From JAZKBN01 sp040388605 (GTDB lineage: Bacteria; Bacteroidota; Bacteroidia; Cytophagales; Flexibacteraceae), in the NCBI GenBank assembly GCA_040388605.1, contig JAZKBN010000060.1, positions 1 to 64,000 on the forward strand: DNA of 64,000 bases, read 5' to 3'. Below the pieces are notes generated by a model. The model did no database searches and was not told the DNA's origin. It worked only from the letters and a program-made list of their open reading frames with translations. A program made the position numbers and the translations under genes. Positions 37,724-46,246 of the stretch are shown here, in pieces (positions within the stretch are counted from its first letter, which is position 1; every line of letters begins with the position of its first letter).

Positions 37724-38835
37724 GATAATATTATTAAGTCGGTATCTGTTGAAGAGATACGATTCAGCAGCCTGTTGAAAACCGCTGTTTTAAGTATGAC
37801 CTGCAACAGGTTCAGGTGCGGCTTTCCAATGCAAATAGTGGTTATTTCACGCTCAGTTGCAAGCTCCGTAATGGTTTCTGTAATATGCTCGCTTTTGCGT
37901 TTAATTACCTCGGCCCCAAGCTCGGTTGCGAGCTTAAAGTTATTAATCAGGTGGCGCTGCGCGGCAAGGTTAATACGGTCGGCATTCTCACGCGCAGTTT
38001 GAACATACAGCACAATCCACGGCGAACGGTAGTAAGATGCCAGCCGGGCAGTTTTCCTGATTACTGTTCGTGCGGTTTCGGCATTTGATGAAATACAGGC
38101 CAGAAAGCGCTCAGGGCGCAGTTTTGCCGCCCCTGTTACTTCCGCGTTTATTTTTCGCTCCAGTAAATGTGCAGCTTCTTTCAGGGCGAGCTCGCGAAGC
38201 TGCAAAATCTTCTCGGTACGGAAGAAGTTTTGCAGGGCGGTTTCCATCTTCGCTTTGTCGTATATTTTTCCGTTGCGCAGTCGCTCAATCAGCTCATCGG
38301 CGGTGAGGTCAATGTTTACAATTTCATCGGCCTGTTCCAATACACTGTCGGGTATGCGTTCGGTTATTTTTACACCGGTTATACGCTCAGCATCGGCATT
38401 CAGGCTTTCAAGGTGCTGAATATTCACCGCGCTGATTACGTTAATACCCGCGTCAAGCAGATCGAAAACATCCTGCCATCGCTTGGCATTTTTACTGCCT
38501 TCTATATTACTATGCGCCAGTTCATCCACAATAACCCCTTCGGGGTGCAGGTTTAATGCTGCCTGCACATCCATTTCTTCAAGCTCCTTACCTTTAACAA
38601 AGGCTTTTCTGCGGGGTATTACAGGCAGGCCTTCAAGCAGGGCATGGGTTTCAGGGCGTTTATGTGTTTCAATATAGGCAATCTGCACATCTATGCCATT
38701 ACGCAGCAGCGCAGCCGTTTCCTGCAACATCCTAAATGTTTTGCCTACGCCGGCGCTCATACCTAAATATACTTTCAGCTTGCCCCGCCTTTGTTTGCGC
38801 AGCAGCTCAATAAAGTCTTTTACAGAGCTGTCCAT
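37720..38835 (-). CDS. kdpD: stand-alone KdpD sensory domain (KdpD plus USP)
   Basis: The 371-residue protein contains the KdpD N-terminal domain with Walker A GMSAGVGKT (25-33) and Walker B VIVDELAHSN (101-110), then a universal-stress-protein-like domain (about 245-365). The membrane and kinase parts of KdpD are absent. They are supplied by the separate kinase that overlaps its end by four bases. Stand-alone KdpD sensory proteins are known. It is preceded by the porin and the kdpC gene. Confidence 0.9.
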   Translation of the reverse strand: MDSSVKDFIELLRKQRRGKLKVYLGMSAGVGKTFRMLQETAALLRNGIDVQIAYIETHKRPETHALLEGLPVIPRRKAFVKGKELEEMDVQAALNLHPEGVIVDELAHSNIEGSKNAKRWQDVFDLLDAGINVISAVNIQHLESLNADAERITGVKITERIPDSVLEQADEIVNIDLTADELIERLRNGKIYDKAKMETALQNFFRTEKILQLRELALKEAAHLLERKINAEVTGAAKLRPERFLACISSNAETARTVIRKTARLASYYRSPWIVLYVQTARENADRINLAAQRHLINNFKLATELGAEVIKRKSEHITETITELATEREITTICIGKPHLNLLQVILKTAVFNRLLNRISSTDTDLIILS

Positions 38836-38845
38836 ATTACCGGTA

Positions 38846-39934
38846 TTAAAACGAAAGAGCCATGCTTGCGGTAATCAGGGAATTGGTTTTAACTGCAGTG
38901 CCCCGGTTGTTAAACTGCGCATCTCTTGCACTGAGCAGCTTTCCTTCTATACGCATTAAGGCATTGCTGAAAGGTGCATAATCCAGGTTAAGGGAATATC
39001 CTTGGGTACTAAAACCATTTGGGGTTGCGGAAGGTATAATGATACCGTCTTTATCGCGGTAATATTCGGCGCGGGCTGCAGCAGCCCATTTGCCGGCAAA
39101 GGCATACCTGAGCACCAACACGCCTGTGGTAATATCAGAAGTACTGCTGCCCTCGTGCGTTTTCTGCTGCATTCCGTAGTCGAAGCCGGCAGTAAGGCCC
39201 AGCGCATCGGTCAATTGAAAAATACCGTAAAGATTGTGATACACCCGTGTTACACTTACAGAATCGGGGCCCTGCCCGCCAATAAAATTGCTGTAGTTAA
39301 ACGTTATAGCAGGTGTTGGTTTATAAGTAACCTGCAGACCTCCCGATGGTTTGGATGTACCATCAGGACGTGATATGCGCTGCCAGCCGTTCAGGTACAT
39401 AACTGAAACGCTGAGCTTACCGGATGAAGTGCCGTAACTTACCTTGGCACCCGATTCGTAATAGGGTGTATTGTCTGACATCATGTTGCGTGTCAGCGTC
39501 CAACAGTCTTTACTTACAGCGCTCTCATAACCTATATGCGAGGGCATTATACCTGCATCAAGCCACAGGTTAGCTGTTTTAGACAGCCTGGTACCCAAAT
39601 TTGCCTGCCATATATTTTTGAGTACGCCGGGCTCGGCAGCAAGGTTGGCGTTGGCATAAGAGCCTGTCATGAGGCCAAGATTTCCGCGTATAAAACCATT
39701 GTCGTAATTGGCGTTTATAAAGCCAAGGTTCAGGTTTACCTCGTTATGCCTGTTATGTGAATATACGAATTCGGGACGCTTGTTATTGGCCGGACGGTTG
39801 AAATCGAAGCCGTAGTACACTTCGGCATAACCTGTAACAGTAACTTTACCGGCCGGTGCAGCAGATGCGCTGTCCTGGGCTTGCAGCTGCAAAACTGCAA
39901 TTAAGCCAATAAGGAAGAGTAAAAGAGATTTCAT
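38846..39934 (-). CDS. outer-membrane beta-barrel protein (porin) of the kdp operon
   Basis: The 362-residue protein has a signal peptide (cleaved after LQAQ) and a long series of amphipathic beta strands ending in a terminal aromatic residue (SMALSF), typical of a porin-like barrel. It lies between kdpC and kdpD and is presumably co-expressed with the Kdp pump, perhaps to let potassium cross the outer membrane. This function is inferred from position only. Confidence 0.8.
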   Translation of the reverse strand: MKSLLLFLIGLIAVLQLQAQDSASAAPAGKVTVTGYAEVYYGFDFNRPANNKRPEFVYSHNRHNEVNLNLGFINANYDNGFIRGNLGLMTGSYANANLAAEPGVLKNIWQANLGTRLSKTANLWLDAGIMPSHIGYESAVSKDCWTLTRNMMSDNTPYYESGAKVSYGTSSGKLSVSVMYLNGWQRISRPDGTSKPSGGLQVTYKPTPAITFNYSNFIGGQGPDSVSVTRVYHNLYGIFQLTDALGLTAGFDYGMQQKTHEGSSTSDITTGVLVLRYAFAGKWAAAARAEYYRDKDGIIIPSATPNGFSTQGYSLNLDYAPFSNALMRIEGKLLSARDAQFNNRGTAVKTNSLITASMALSF

Positions 39935-39999
39935 TGCTGAATGTTTTATGCTGCTTTAAGCGGCAATTTTCAATTTTAAATTGGGTTAGTAAGCACGAC

Positions 40000-40021
40000 C
40001 AGGCATGGCTAACCATGCCTG
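40000..40021. repeat. perfect hairpin between kdpC and porin gene
   Basis: CAGGCATGG (40000-40008) and CCATGCCTG (40013-40021) form a nine-pair stem with a CTAA loop. No U run follows on the minus strand, so it is not a typical terminator. It may stabilise or separate the kdp and porin parts of the transcript. Confidence 0.7.
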
Positions 40022-40033
40022 AACATGCGTTAA

Positions 40034-40594
40034 TTATTTCTTTGTAATTTGGTCTAAAGCTATGTTCAGCCTGAGCACATTCACTTTTGCGGGGCCAAAG
40101 AAGGGACTTTCCGTATTGCGGGCCACCAGCTCCTCAATATCATGTATGGGTAGGCGCCTTTCGGCAGCAATGCGAGATGTTTGTATTTTGGCGGCCTGCG
40201 GCGATATATCCGGGTCGAGGCCGCTGCCGGAGGCGGTTACCAAATCGGCAGGTATTTCGGCTTTTTTAAGACCTGGATGGTATTTCAGCAGCGTGTCGAT
40301 ACGCTCGCCTACTTCTGCAAGGTAATCGGGGTTAGATGGGCCTTTGTTGGAGCCCGCCGAACCGGCGGCATTGTAGCCGACAGCCGATGGCCTGCCCCAA
40401 AAATAGTTGGCGGCGCTGAACTTTTGGCCCAAGGTTGCATAACCCACAACTTTGCCGTTTACCGATAAGGTTTCACCATTTCCGCCCCCGGGTGTAAGCT
40501 TACCCGCAAGCATAATACTGATCGGATAGATAACACATAACAGTATCATTAAAACAAGGGTAATCTTTACAGACTGCATTATATTGGTTTTCAT
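40034..40594 (-). CDS. kdpC: K+-transporting ATPase subunit C
   Basis: The 186-residue protein has one N-terminal membrane helix (about 8-30) and a periplasmic domain with the family stretches GYATLGQKFSAANYFWGRPSA and ASGSGLDPDISPQAA. KdpC stabilises the KdpFABC complex and affects ATP binding. It starts 12 bases after kdpB. Confidence 0.96.
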   Translation of the reverse strand: MKTNIMQSVKITLVLMILLCVIYPISIMLAGKLTPGGGNGETLSVNGKVVGYATLGQKFSAANYFWGRPSAVGYNAAGSAGSNKGPSNPDYLAEVGERIDTLLKYHPGLKKAEIPADLVTASGSGLDPDISPQAAKIQTSRIAAERRLPIHDIEELVARNTESPFFGPAKVNVLRLNIALDQITKK

Positions 40595-40606
40595 TGTCTT
40601 TTGCGG

Positions 40607-42640
40607 TTAAATTAGTACGGCTACTGCCAGGTCTATGAGTTTAATGCCTATAAAGGGAGCAATAACACCACCCAAGCCATATATAAGCAGGTTGCGCCGG
40701 AGCAGTGCCTCTGCGCCTATGGGCTTGTACTCCACACCTTTTAAAGCCAGCGGAATAAGCAGCGGTATAATAACGGCGTTGAAAATTACCGCCGAAAGTA
40801 TGGCGCTTTCGGGCGAATGCAGGTGCATCACGTTTATTCCCTGCAAAGCGGGTATGGCTGCCGTAAAAAGGGCCGGTACAATGGCGAAATACTTGGCCAC
40901 ATCGTTCGCTATGCTGAAAGTGGTGAGGGTACCGCGTGTTATCAGCAGCTGCTTTCCTATTTCCACAATCTCGATCAGCTTAGTGGGGTCGTTATCCAAA
41001 TCTACCATATTACCTGCTTCCTTGGCGGCCTGGGTACCGCTGTTCATAGCAACGCCCACATCTGCCTGGGCAAGGGCCGGGGCATCATTGGTGCCGTCTC
41101 CCATCATGGCCACCAATTTGCCGGCTGCCTGCTCACGTTTTATATAGGCCATTTTATCCAGCGGGGTGGCTTCGGCAATAAAATCGTTTACACCGGCCTT
41201 TTCGGCAATGTATTTGGCAGTGAGCGGATTGTCGCCGGTAACCATTACGGTTTTAACACCCATTTTATGCAGGCGGGCAAAACGCTCTGCAATGCCGGGT
41301 TTTATAATATCCTGCAACTCAACGGTGCCTATGACCTGCTCGTTCTGCATTACCACCAGTGGGGTACCGCCGTCTGAAGCTATGGTTTTTACCCTTTCAG
41401 AAACGGCATCAGGAAAACTGTTGCCTGCCTTAAGCACCAATTTGCGTACCGAATCGGCAGCGCCTTTGCGGATTCGCAGGCCGTCGGGGGTATTAACACC
41501 GCTGCTGCGGGTTTCGGCAGTGAATTTTATAAACTCGGTTCCGGCAGGCAGGCGGAGCGAAATATTGCTTTTGACCTGCTGAACCAACTCAACTATTGAT
41601 TTACCTTCAGGAGTTTCGTCGGCGAGAGAAGAAAGTACGGCGGCAAATATTAATTCCTCGGCCCCAATGCCCGGTGCGGGCCAGAATTTAGTGGCCTTGC
41701 GGTTGCCTATGGTTATGGTGCCGGTCTTGTCAAGCAGCAGGGTATCAATATCGCCGGCAGTCTCAACGGCTTTGCCGCTTTTGGTAATTACGTTGGCACG
41801 TAGGGCCCTGTCCATGCCTGCAATACCTATTGCTGAAAGCAGGCCGCCGATTGTGGTGGGAATAAGGCATACAAACAGTGCAATAAGCGATGCTATGGTT
41901 ATAGGAGCATTTGCATAGTCGGCGAAGGGCTTAAGGGTTACGCAGACAATGATGAATACCAATGTAAAGCCTGCCAGCAGAATGGTTAGGGCCAGTTCGT
42001 TGGGCGTTTTCTGACGGCTTGCGCCTTCAACAAGGGCAATCATCTTATCAAGGAAGCTCTCGCCCGGCTGTGTTGTAACCAGTACCATAATGCGGTCGCT
42101 GAGTACTTTTGTGCCGCCTGTTACTGATGATTTATCGCCGCCGGCCTCACGTATTACAGGGGCAGATTCGCCCGTAATTGCCGATTCATCTACGGTAGCG
42201 AGGCCTTCAGTTATTTCGCCGTCGGTGGCAATAATATCGCCTGCCTCGCAGATAAAGATGTCGCCCTTTTTGAGGCTGCCCGATGAGATGGTTTGTATGG
42301 TTCCGTCAGGGCCCTGCACTTTGGCGGGGGTGTCTTCCCTTGTTTTTCGCAGGCTGTCGGCCTGCGCCTTGCCGCGTGCTTCTGCAATGGCCTCGGCAAA
42401 GTTGGCGAACAGCAGGGTAAGCAGCAGCAAGATGAACACCGCAAGGTTATAGCCGAAGCTTCCCTGGCCGCTGTTGAACAGGCTGTAGCAGGTTACATAC
42501 AGCATAATTACGGTGCCAATCTCAACGGTAAACATTACCGGGTTGCGCAGCATCACCTTGGGGTTAAGCTTTTCAAACGAAGACCAAACAGCGGTTTTTA
42601 CCTGTGCCGATTCGAATAATTTATTTTCTTTATTTTTCAT
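40607..42640 (-). CDS. kdpB: K+-transporting ATPase ATP-binding subunit B
   Basis: The 677-residue P-type ATPase has the phosphorylated D304 in DKTGTIT, TGES in the actuator domain and GDGTNDAPAL in the hinge. KdpB drives high-affinity potassium uptake by the KdpFABC complex. The ATG at 42640 is preferred over a TTG at 42652, which adds four residues and has no clear ribosome-binding site. Confidence 0.97.
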   Translation of the reverse strand: MKNKENKLFESAQVKTAVWSSFEKLNPKVMLRNPVMFTVEIGTVIMLYVTCYSLFNSGQGSFGYNLAVFILLLLTLLFANFAEAIAEARGKAQADSLRKTREDTPAKVQGPDGTIQTISSGSLKKGDIFICEAGDIIATDGEITEGLATVDESAITGESAPVIREAGGDKSSVTGGTKVLSDRIMVLVTTQPGESFLDKMIALVEGASRQKTPNELALTILLAGFTLVFIIVCVTLKPFADYANAPITIASLIALFVCLIPTTIGGLLSAIGIAGMDRALRANVITKSGKAVETAGDIDTLLLDKTGTITIGNRKATKFWPAPGIGAEELIFAAVLSSLADETPEGKSIVELVQQVKSNISLRLPAGTEFIKFTAETRSSGVNTPDGLRIRKGAADSVRKLVLKAGNSFPDAVSERVKTIASDGGTPLVVMQNEQVIGTVELQDIIKPGIAERFARLHKMGVKTVMVTGDNPLTAKYIAEKAGVNDFIAEATPLDKMAYIKREQAAGKLVAMMGDGTNDAPALAQADVGVAMNSGTQAAKEAGNMVDLDNDPTKLIEIVEIGKQLLITRGTLTTFSIANDVAKYFAIVPALFTAAIPALQGINVMHLHSPESAILSAVIFNAVIIPLLIPLALKGVEYKPIGAEALLRRNLLIYGLGGVIAPFIGIKLIDLAVAVLI

Positions 42641-42689
42641 AACATGCAGCAATTCAGCATGGATTTTATGTATTTGTTATGAGTATTGC

Positions 42690-44408
42690 TTATTTGAGCA
42701 TTGATAAATGCTCGGCAATGGGGCCTAAAACCAAGGCGGGGAAATACGAGAGGGCATTGAGTATGACAATTACGCAGAGCGTCATGAACCCGAAGGTGAG
42801 ACTGTCGGTACGCAGCGTACCTGCCGATTCGGGGACGAACTTCTTTTCAGCGAGCAGGCCTGCTATGGCAACCGGGCCTATAATGGGCAGGAACCTTCCG
42901 AGCAGGAGCACAAAGCCAGTGCTTACATTCCAGAACACATTGTTATCGCCGAGCCCCTCAAAGCCTGAACCGTTGTTGGCATTGGAAGAAGTAAACTCAT
43001 ACAGCATTTCAGTAAAGCCATGGTAACCCGGGTTGTTCAGCCATGCCGAGGGTTTTACTGCCCAATCTGCGCCGCCGTAAGATGTAAAAACGAAGCAGGC
43101 CAGGGCTGTACCTGCCATTATCAGCAGGGGACTCAGCAATGTTATAAGGGCTGCTATTTTAACCTCGCGTGCTTCAACTTTATGGCCCATCAGCTCGGGC
43201 GTTCGCCCAACCATTAACCCGGAAATAAATACAGCTATTACCAGGTATATAAACCAGTTGAGCACCCCTACGCCGCAACCGCCGAAGAAGGCGTTTATCA
43301 TCATACCCAAGAGTTGATACATGCCGGTAAGCGGCATGGTGCTGTCGTGCATTCCGTTAACAGATCCGGTTGAAATTATTGTGGTAAGCGTGCTCCAATA
43401 TGCTGTCGCCAATGGGCCTATGCGTACTTCCTTACCCTCCATAGCACCTGTTGCCTTGGTAATTCCCATACTTGCAACTGCAGGGTTTCCGTTCAGCTCG
43501 GCGACTATTGTTGGTATCATCAGGGTAAGCATGCCTAAACTCATCATACTGAAAATGATCCATCCCAGCTTTTTGCGTCCTGTGAAATACCCGAAAGCTA
43601 AAACCATAGCTATGGGTAATATAAACTGCGCTACTATTTCAACCATGTTGCTAACATAGCTTGGGTTTTCAAGCGGGTGGGCTGAATTGGCCCCGAACCA
43701 TCCGCCTCCGTTGGTACCCAAGTGTTTTATGGCTATAAAGCCCGCCGCCGGGCCGCGTGAAACCTGAACTGTATCACCTTGTAAGGTTATAACAGTATCC
43801 TTACCGGCATACGATGAAGGTACACCTGTAAAAGCCAGGATAACCCCGATAATTAATGAAAGCGGGAGCAGCACGCGGGTGATAGATTTCAGAAAATAGT
43901 TCCAGAAATTACCTACATCGCTCGTTGTTTTATCAGCGAATGCCTTGAAAACAGCTACCGCGCAGGCCATGCCCGTAGCTGCACTTGTAAAGTGCAGGAA
44001 CATAAACAGGAAATGCTGCGTGAGGTACGTTGCCCCGCTTTCGCCGCTGTAGTGTTGCAGGTTGCAGTTCACCACAAAGCTGATTACAGTATTGAAAGCC
44101 AAATCAGGGCTCATGCCGGGATTGCCGTCAGGGTTCAGGGGCAGCTTATCCTGGAAAAGCAGCAGCCAGAAACCATAGAACAGCCAAACCGAGTTAAGAA
44201 TAAGCATGGCTTTCAGAAACAGGTTCCACTTCATTGGTTCCTTCGGGTTTATGCCCGAAAGCCTGAATATGCCGGCTTCAATGGGTTTCATAAAATCGGT
44301 AAATACCGGTTGGCCGGCGTACATCCCGGCCAGGTATTTCCCCAACGGAATGCCGATTGCCAGGGTTATAATAAAGGAGGCAATAATGCCTGCGAGTTCA
44401 GTATTCAT
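42690..44408 (-). CDS. kdpA: K+-transporting ATPase subunit A
   Basis: The 572-residue membrane protein has about ten helices and potassium-channel-like selectivity loops (for example TNGGGWFGANSAHPLENP and SSANNGSGFEGLGDNN). KdpA forms the potassium path of the complex. It starts ten bases after kdpF and matches the normal length of about 560 residues. Confidence 0.97.
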   Translation of the reverse strand: MNTELAGIIASFIITLAIGIPLGKYLAGMYAGQPVFTDFMKPIEAGIFRLSGINPKEPMKWNLFLKAMLILNSVWLFYGFWLLLFQDKLPLNPDGNPGMSPDLAFNTVISFVVNCNLQHYSGESGATYLTQHFLFMFLHFTSAATGMACAVAVFKAFADKTTSDVGNFWNYFLKSITRVLLPLSLIIGVILAFTGVPSSYAGKDTVITLQGDTVQVSRGPAAGFIAIKHLGTNGGGWFGANSAHPLENPSYVSNMVEIVAQFILPIAMVLAFGYFTGRKKLGWIIFSMMSLGMLTLMIPTIVAELNGNPAVASMGITKATGAMEGKEVRIGPLATAYWSTLTTIISTGSVNGMHDSTMPLTGMYQLLGMMINAFFGGCGVGVLNWFIYLVIAVFISGLMVGRTPELMGHKVEAREVKIAALITLLSPLLIMAGTALACFVFTSYGGADWAVKPSAWLNNPGYHGFTEMLYEFTSSNANNGSGFEGLGDNNVFWNVSTGFVLLLGRFLPIIGPVAIAGLLAEKKFVPESAGTLRTDSLTFGFMTLCVIVILNALSYFPALVLGPIAEHLSMLK

Positions 44409-44418
44409 GTTTTTACAA

Positions 44419-44496
44419 TCAGAATTTCTCAGGTTTCAGCAGCACATACACCATGTATGCAAACACTGCCAGCGATATAATAAAGAGGATAAGCAT
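44419..44496 (-). CDS. kdpF: KdpF small membrane subunit
   Basis: The 25-residue peptide MLILFIISLAVFAYMVYVLL then KPEKF is a single membrane helix with the KPE(K/R)F end typical of KdpF. It lies ten bases upstream of kdpA and stabilises the complex. It is too short for usual gene finders. Confidence 0.9.
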   Translation of the reverse strand: MLILFIISLAVFAYMVYVLLKPEKF

Positions 44497-44500
44497 AGCT

Positions 44501-44584
44501 TCAGATTTTTTCGAACCAATCAACGGATTTATACATAAGCCACATGCCGGAAAGCATGGCAGCCAAAAGCAGGGTTATTGTCAT
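44501..44584 (-). CDS. unannotated 27-residue membrane peptide upstream of kdpF
   Basis: The ATG at 44584 opens a 27-residue frame with a hydrophobic helix (about 2-19) and the tail YKSVDWFEKI. Its stop is four bases from the kdpF start, and the sigma-54-like promoter lies about 30 bases upstream. A longer frame from 44746 exists, but its first part crosses the promoter and palindrome and looks like chance. Expression and function are unknown. It could be an additional Kdp-associated subunit or a leader peptide. Confidence 0.55.
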   Translation of the reverse strand: MTITLLLAAMLSGMWLMYKSVDWFEKI

Positions 44585-44613
44585 AGCGCACACAGGTTGT
44601 TTCCTTACTGCAC

Positions 44614-44629
44614 AACAAGCTCGGTGCCT
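44614..44629 (-). promoter_or_regulatory. sigma-54-like promoter of the kdp operon
   Basis: On the minus strand AGGCACCGAGCTTGTT matches TGGCACg-N4-TTGCw with GG and the second element exactly ten bases apart, with two mismatches (A for T at the first position, T for C in the -12 GC). Transcription would begin near 44603. The neighbouring NtrC-type regulator carries the GAFTGA motif needed for sigma-54 contact. Confidence 0.55.
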
Positions 44630-44644
44630 GTAATACTGAGCTGT

Positions 44645-44665
44645 TGTATAACATATTGTTATACA
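44645..44665. promoter_or_regulatory. 21-base palindrome upstream of the kdp promoter
   Basis: TGTATAACA (44645-44653) and TGTTATACA (44657-44665) form a perfect inverted repeat around TAT. It lies about 15 bases upstream of the -24 element and is a candidate binding site for the NtrC-type regulator. Confidence 0.6.
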
Positions 44666-44713
44666 GTGTTTTAAAAATATTAAATCAAAAAAAGGAACCT
44701 CTGTAAAACAGTA

Positions 44714-44742
44714 AACCCTTCCGTTTTGGAAGGGTTGTTTTT
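44714..44742. terminator. hairpin after the NtrC-type gene
   Basis: AACCCTTCC pairs perfectly with GGAAGGGTT around GTTTT. The clean T run lies on the plus side. On the minus side, where the regulator gene ends at 44765, only a broken U tract follows. It is probably the regulator's terminator, separating it from the kdp promoter. Confidence 0.6.
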
Positions 44743-44764
44743 TCAAAAAAGTATGTTTGCCGGC

Positions 44765-46108
44765 TCAGGCCTGTCCCGGTATATATTCTTCAAGCTTACG
44801 ATAGAGCGTGGTAAGTCCAATGCCCAGCAGCCTTGCCGATTCTGTTTTGTTGCCCTTGGTATAGGCCAATACCTTCTGTATATGCCGCCTTTCAACTTCT
44901 GCTAATGCAAGGCTGTCGGTCGGCAGCTGATTATGGTTTAACTCGGCAGGCAGCAGGTCAGGAGTCAGCATATCGGTATCGGCCAGGATTACCGCGCGTT
45001 CCATTACATTTTTAAGCTCGCGCACATTGCCCTTCCAGTTGTGTCGCTCAAGGCTTTGAAGAAAAAGCGGGCTCATTTTAATTTGCCCGTTGCCTCCGTG
45101 TGCTTTTATTGAAAACTCCTGCGCATAGTATTCGGCAAGCTCTTTAATATCTTCCCGGCGCTCGTTGAGCGCAGGCAAACTGATGGTAAAGACCGAGAGC
45201 CTGTAAAATAAATCTGCCCTGAATCGGCCGGTTTCAGCGTCTTTTTCCAGGTCACGGTTGGTTGCGGCAATTATGCGCACGTTTACTTTTGTGGTTTGGG
45301 TGTCGCCGAGCTTTATAAAGGTTTTGCTTTCAAGCACGCGCAGCAGGCGACTTTGCAGCTCAGGATTCATTTCGCCTATTTCGTCTAAAAATACAGTACC
45401 ATGCTGCGCCTCTTCAAAAAGACCCTTTTTGTCTTTATTTGCCCCAGTGAAGGCTCCTGCCTTATAGCCGAACAATTCGCTTTCAAGCAACTGACCGGTA
45501 AAGCTGCTGCAATTCACAGCCACAAAGGGCATAAGCCTGCGCTCACTTTCGTAATGAATTGCCGAGGCAAAAACCTCTTTACCCACGCCTGTTTCACCCA
45601 GCAGTAAAACCGTTGTATCTGTTGCGGCAACCCGTCGGGCAAGTTTCACAGCTGCAGTAATCAGCGGCGACTGACCAATAATTTGAGCAAAGCCAATCTT
45701 CTCTGCTGCTTTTTTATGTTGCCTGAACAGGTTGTATTGAGCCTGTGCTTTGTTTGAAGCAAGGGCCAGAAGCGGTATAATTTTGTCATTGTCGTCGCCC
45801 TTGGTAATATAATTGAAGGCGCCGTTCTGTATAGCTTTAACTCCGTCGGCAATGGTGCCGTAAGCAGTAAGGCTTATGACTTCGACATAAGGTTTTTGCT
45901 CCTTTATAAGTTTTATCAAATCAACGCCGTTCCCATCAGGCAGCTTTACATCGCAGATAACGAGCAGTACATCTTCACGGGTAAGCGTTTTAAGACCATC
46001 CCTGGCTGTGGCTGCCTGCAAAACCCTGTAACCCTCAAGCTCCAGGATTCGCGCAAGCAGACCGCTCAGTTTCTTCTCATCGTCAATAATTAAAACTGTG
46101 GCGTTCAT
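44765..46108 (-). CDS. NtrC-family sigma-54-dependent response regulator
   Basis: The 447-residue protein has a receiver domain (phospho-acceptor D53), an AAA+ domain with Walker A GETGVGKE, the sigma-54-contact motif GAFTGA and Walker B GTVFLDEIGE, and a Fis-type helix-turn-helix at the C-terminus (TESARLLGIGLTTLYRKL). The ATG at 46108 is preferred over a TTG at 46129. It lies directly upstream of kdp on the same strand, where a KdpE of the OmpR type would be expected. It is likely the partner of the split KdpD/kinase. That is inferred from position. Confidence 0.92.
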   Translation of the reverse strand: MNATVLIIDDEKKLSGLLARILELEGYRVLQAATARDGLKTLTREDVLLVICDVKLPDGNGVDLIKLIKEQKPYVEVISLTAYGTIADGVKAIQNGAFNYITKGDDNDKIIPLLALASNKAQAQYNLFRQHKKAAEKIGFAQIIGQSPLITAAVKLARRVAATDTTVLLLGETGVGKEVFASAIHYESERRLMPFVAVNCSSFTGQLLESELFGYKAGAFTGANKDKKGLFEEAQHGTVFLDEIGEMNPELQSRLLRVLESKTFIKLGDTQTTKVNVRIIAATNRDLEKDAETGRFRADLFYRLSVFTISLPALNERREDIKELAEYYAQEFSIKAHGGNGQIKMSPLFLQSLERHNWKGNVRELKNVMERAVILADTDMLTPDLLPAELNHNQLPTDSLALAEVERRHIQKVLAYTKGNKTESARLLGIGLTTLYRKLEEYIPGQA

Positions 46109-46231
46109 ACCTGGGTGGTTATACTGCAAACTTAGGGGTTTTTAGGAATGCTGCAGATTAACAAAGTGAATTGCGCATGCTTAGTTATTATAATGCTTAT
46201 AATTGTGTCAGCGATGCCGGCATTATACGGC

Positions 46232-46238
46232 AGGAAGG
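46232..46238 (+). promoter_or_regulatory. ribosome-binding site that decides the start of the second LytTR regulator
   Basis: AGGAAGG lies eight bases before the ATG at 46247. It supports that start over an in-frame codon at 46148. Confidence 0.6.
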
Positions 46239-46246
46239 ATGCTTTT

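Noticed and set aside
44585..44746. Longer minus-strand frame that would extend the 27-residue peptide to 81 residues
   Set aside because: Its upstream part crosses the terminator hairpin, the palindrome and the sigma-54-like promoter and has no ribosome-binding site. The short frame fits better.
46148..46246. Upstream start for the second LytTR regulator
   Set aside because: The ATG at 46247 has a strong ribosome-binding site and matches the N-terminus of the paralogue.
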